Assembly: GCA_900768805.1 (NCBI GenBank)
Contig: CAAGEF010000170.1
Location: forward strand, 1-7,925
From: Clostridia bacterium
GTDB lineage: Bacteria > Bacillota > Clostridia > TANB77 > CAG-508
DNA length: 7,925 nt
Direction of reading: 5' to 3'
Below the pieces are notes generated by a model. The model was given only the letters and a program-made list of their open reading frames with translations, had not been told where the DNA came from and did no database searches. Numbering within the stretch: the stretch's first letter is position 1; every line of letters starts with the position of its first letter. The position numbers and the translations under genes were made by a program. Below are positions 6,480 to 7,925 of this stretch, piece by piece.

Positions 6480-7442
6480 ATGCTAGAAAAAAGAAAATTA
6501 GTATTAGTAGGAACAGGATTTGTAGGAATGAGTATGGCATATGCATTAGTATCACAAGGAATGGAATCAGGAATACATGAATTAGTTCTAATAGATGTAG
6601 TAAAAGAAAAAGCTGTTGGTGAAGCTATGGATTTAGCTCATGGAGTGCCATGTACAACTGGTCATATAACTATAAAAGCAGGAGAATACGAAGAATGTAG
6701 TGATGCAGATATAGTAGTAATTACAGCAGGGCTTGCACAAAAACCAGGTCAAACAAGACTTGAACTTGCTGAAGCAAATGCAGCAATAATGAAGGATATA
6801 ACAGAAAAAATAGTAGCTAGTGGATTTAATGGAATATTTTTAGTAGCTTCAAATCCAGTAGATATAATGACAAAAGTAGTACAAGAAGTATCAAAATTTC
6901 CAACAAATAAAGTAATAGGCTCTGGAACAGCGTTAGATTCTGCTAGATTAAGATATATGATAGGTGAATATTTAAATGTATCAGATAAAAATGTTCATGC
7001 ATATATAATGGGAGAACATGGTGATTCATCTTTTGTTCCTTGGGAAAGTTCATATATAGGATGTAAAAGCTTAACAAAAGTTTTACAAGATGCTGGAAAA
7101 GATTTATCTGATTTAGATAAAATATATGTAAATGTAAGAGATTCGGCATACGAAATAATAAGTAAAAAGCGTGCAACATATTATGGAATCGGTTTAGGCC
7201 TGGCAAGAATTGTAAAAAATATAGTTAATAATACAAATGCAATTATATCAATATCATCATATTTAAATGGTGAATATGGTCATAAAGATATTTATATTGG
7301 TATTCCAACAGTAATTAATAGTGAAGGTGCTAGAGAAATTCTTGAATTAGAATTATCAGAAGAAAATCAGAAAAAATTAGATAATAGTTGCAAAATTCTA
7401 AGTGAGCAAATGGAAATGATAAGAAAAAAAGTACTATTATAG
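6480..7442 (+). CDS. ldh: L-lactate dehydrogenase (FBP-type)
   Basis: The enzyme reduces pyruvate to L-lactate with NADH in the cytoplasm, regenerating NAD+ in fermentation. The 320-residue length is typical. The NAD-binding motif is GTGFVG (11-16), with Asp39 at the end of the second strand as the ribose ligand. The specificity loop reads AQKPGQTRLEL: Gln87 marks lactate rather than malate dehydrogenase, and Arg93 is the mobile catalytic arginine. NPVD (125-128), Asp153 and Arg156 (LDSAR) and the catalytic His180 (GEHGDS) are all present. Arg158 and His173 correspond to the two residues that bind the activator fructose-1,6-bisphosphate in bacterial enzymes, so allosteric activation is likely. 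The gene is preceded by its own promoter region; I see no terminator after it, so read-through towards the MerR gene is possible. Confidence 0.97.
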   Translation: MLEKRKLVLVGTGFVGMSMAYALVSQGMESGIHELVLIDVVKEKAVGEAMDLAHGVPCTTGHITIKAGEYEECSDADIVVITAGLAQKPGQTRLELAEANAAIMKDITEKIVASGFNGIFLVASNPVDIMTKVVQEVSKFPTNKVIGSGTALDSARLRYMIGEYLNVSDKNVHAYIMGEHGDSSFVPWESSYIGCKSLTKVLQDAGKDLSDLDKIYVNVRDSAYEIISKKRATYYGIGLGLARIVKNIVNNTNAIISISSYLNGEYGHKDIYIGIPTVINSEGAREILELELSEENQKKLDNSCKILSEQMEMIRKKVLL

Positions 7443-7496
7443 ATGTAACAGGATTTCTAACGACAAATTTCAACAAAATGTTTAAAAGTATTCTAT

Positions 7497-7502
7497 TATA
7501 AT
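7497..7502 (+). promoter_or_regulatory. Possible -10 element upstream of the MerR gene
   Basis: TATAAT stands 117 bases before the MerR start in an otherwise gene-free gap. No good -35 hexamer lies 16-18 bases upstream, so it could depend on an activator or be chance in AT-rich DNA. Confidence 0.3.
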
Positions 7503-7619
7503 ATATCAAATATAACTGAATATGGGGGAAACATCGTGTTAGAAAATGAAAGGAATCGAAAGATAATTAAAATTTAAATAGTGATAAAAGTCAAGACCAC
7601 TTGTTTATAGGGAGAAAAA

Positions 7620-7904
7620 ATGAAAGAATATAATACTTCTACAATAGCAAAGGAATTTAATATACATCCAAATACAGTACGATTTTATGAAGAAATCGGT
7701 TTCTTACCTAAAATCCCTAGAAAAGAAAATGGATATAGATTATATAATCAAATTCATTATGAACAATTAAAACTTATAAGAATCGGATTAAAAAGTGAAT
7801 TGCTACAAAATGGATTAAGAAAACAGGTAATAGGCATTATAAAAGTATCAGCAAATGGTGAGTATGATAGAGCATTAGAACTGGCAAAAGAATATTTAGA
7901 AAGT
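7620..7904 (+). CDS. MerR-family transcriptional regulator, N-terminal part (3' cut by contig end)
   Basis: The first 95 residues are present. A winged helix-turn-helix of the MerR type occupies the N terminus: STIAKEFNIHPNTVRFYEEIG (helix-turn-helix, about 7-27) is written here only as its key residues Thr8-Ile9-Ala10, Asn18-Thr19-Val20-Arg21 and Tyr23. The wing is RKENGYRLY (34-42). A helical region follows (about 45-95). MerR proteins bind promoters with long spacers as dimers and respond through a C-terminal effector domain, which is missing here, so the signal is unknown. AGGGAG (7609-7614) lies five bases before ATG 7620. The open frame continues to 7925, but the last seven codons are sequencing adapter and not part of the gene. 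Confidence 0.88.
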
Positions 7905-7925
7905 AGATCGGAAGAGCGTCGTGTA
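7905..7925. other. Illumina TruSeq adapter sequence at the contig end (artefact)
   Basis: All 21 terminal bases, AGATCGGAAGAGC followed by GTCGTGTA, match the start of the standard TruSeq read-2 adapter trimming sequence. The GC content also jumps compared with the AT-rich DNA before it. Genomic sequence ends at 7904. Confidence 0.97.

Noticed and set aside
1..7925. CRISPR arrays, tRNA or rRNA genes, insertion sequences, toxin-antitoxin pairs
   Set aside because: Read for on both strands; no spaced direct repeats, cloverleaf-like segments, transposase motifs or fitting small gene pairs were seen.

Overview
The window looks like the end of an assembled contig from a low-GC Gram-positive, probably an uncultured Clostridia-type bacterium. 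The base composition is strongly AT-rich, ATA and AGA codons dominate, ribosome binding sites are strong (AAGGAG, GGGAG, AGGAGG), and TTGACA/TATAAT-type promoters have 17-18 base spacers. Intrinsic terminators with long stems and T tails separate the transcription units. TGA is used as a stop (tyrosine recombinase gene), so the standard bacterial code applies. All recognisable genes are on the + strand.

Layout. (1) 1-423 is the C-terminal end of an NADPH-dependent glutamate synthase small subunit, closed by a terminator. (2) 586-1458 is a membrane-anchored SleB-type cell-wall hydrolase with a Thr-rich linker and unusually many cysteines, with its own promoter and terminator. (3) 1589-2461 is a putative heavy-metal exporter of the ArsP_2 type with an internal repeat, also with its own promoter and terminator. 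(4) 2566-4028 looks like an SOS-type unit. A consensus promoter carries a LexA-like box in its spacer and drives a small YneA-like LysM protein, followed by a XerC-type tyrosine recombinase. (5) 4127-6071 is a DUF2207 membrane protein gene split by a one-base frameshift near 4322. (6) 6072-6452 has no intact gene; it holds a possible metallophosphoesterase remnant, a hairpin terminator and the ldh promoter region. (7) 6480-7442 is an L-lactate dehydrogenase with all catalytic residues and the fructose-1,6-bisphosphate site residues. (8) 7620-7904 is the start of a MerR-family regulator.

The last 21 bases (7905-7925) match the Illumina TruSeq read-2 adapter and are not genomic. The contig therefore really ends at 7904, and the last seven apparent residues of the MerR protein are artificial.

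The genes are mostly independent housekeeping or envelope units rather than one pathway. The one regulatory story the sequence supports is the LexA-box promoter in front of the small LysM division-inhibitor-like gene and the recombinase. I do not see a convincing new defence, mobile or biosynthetic system here.
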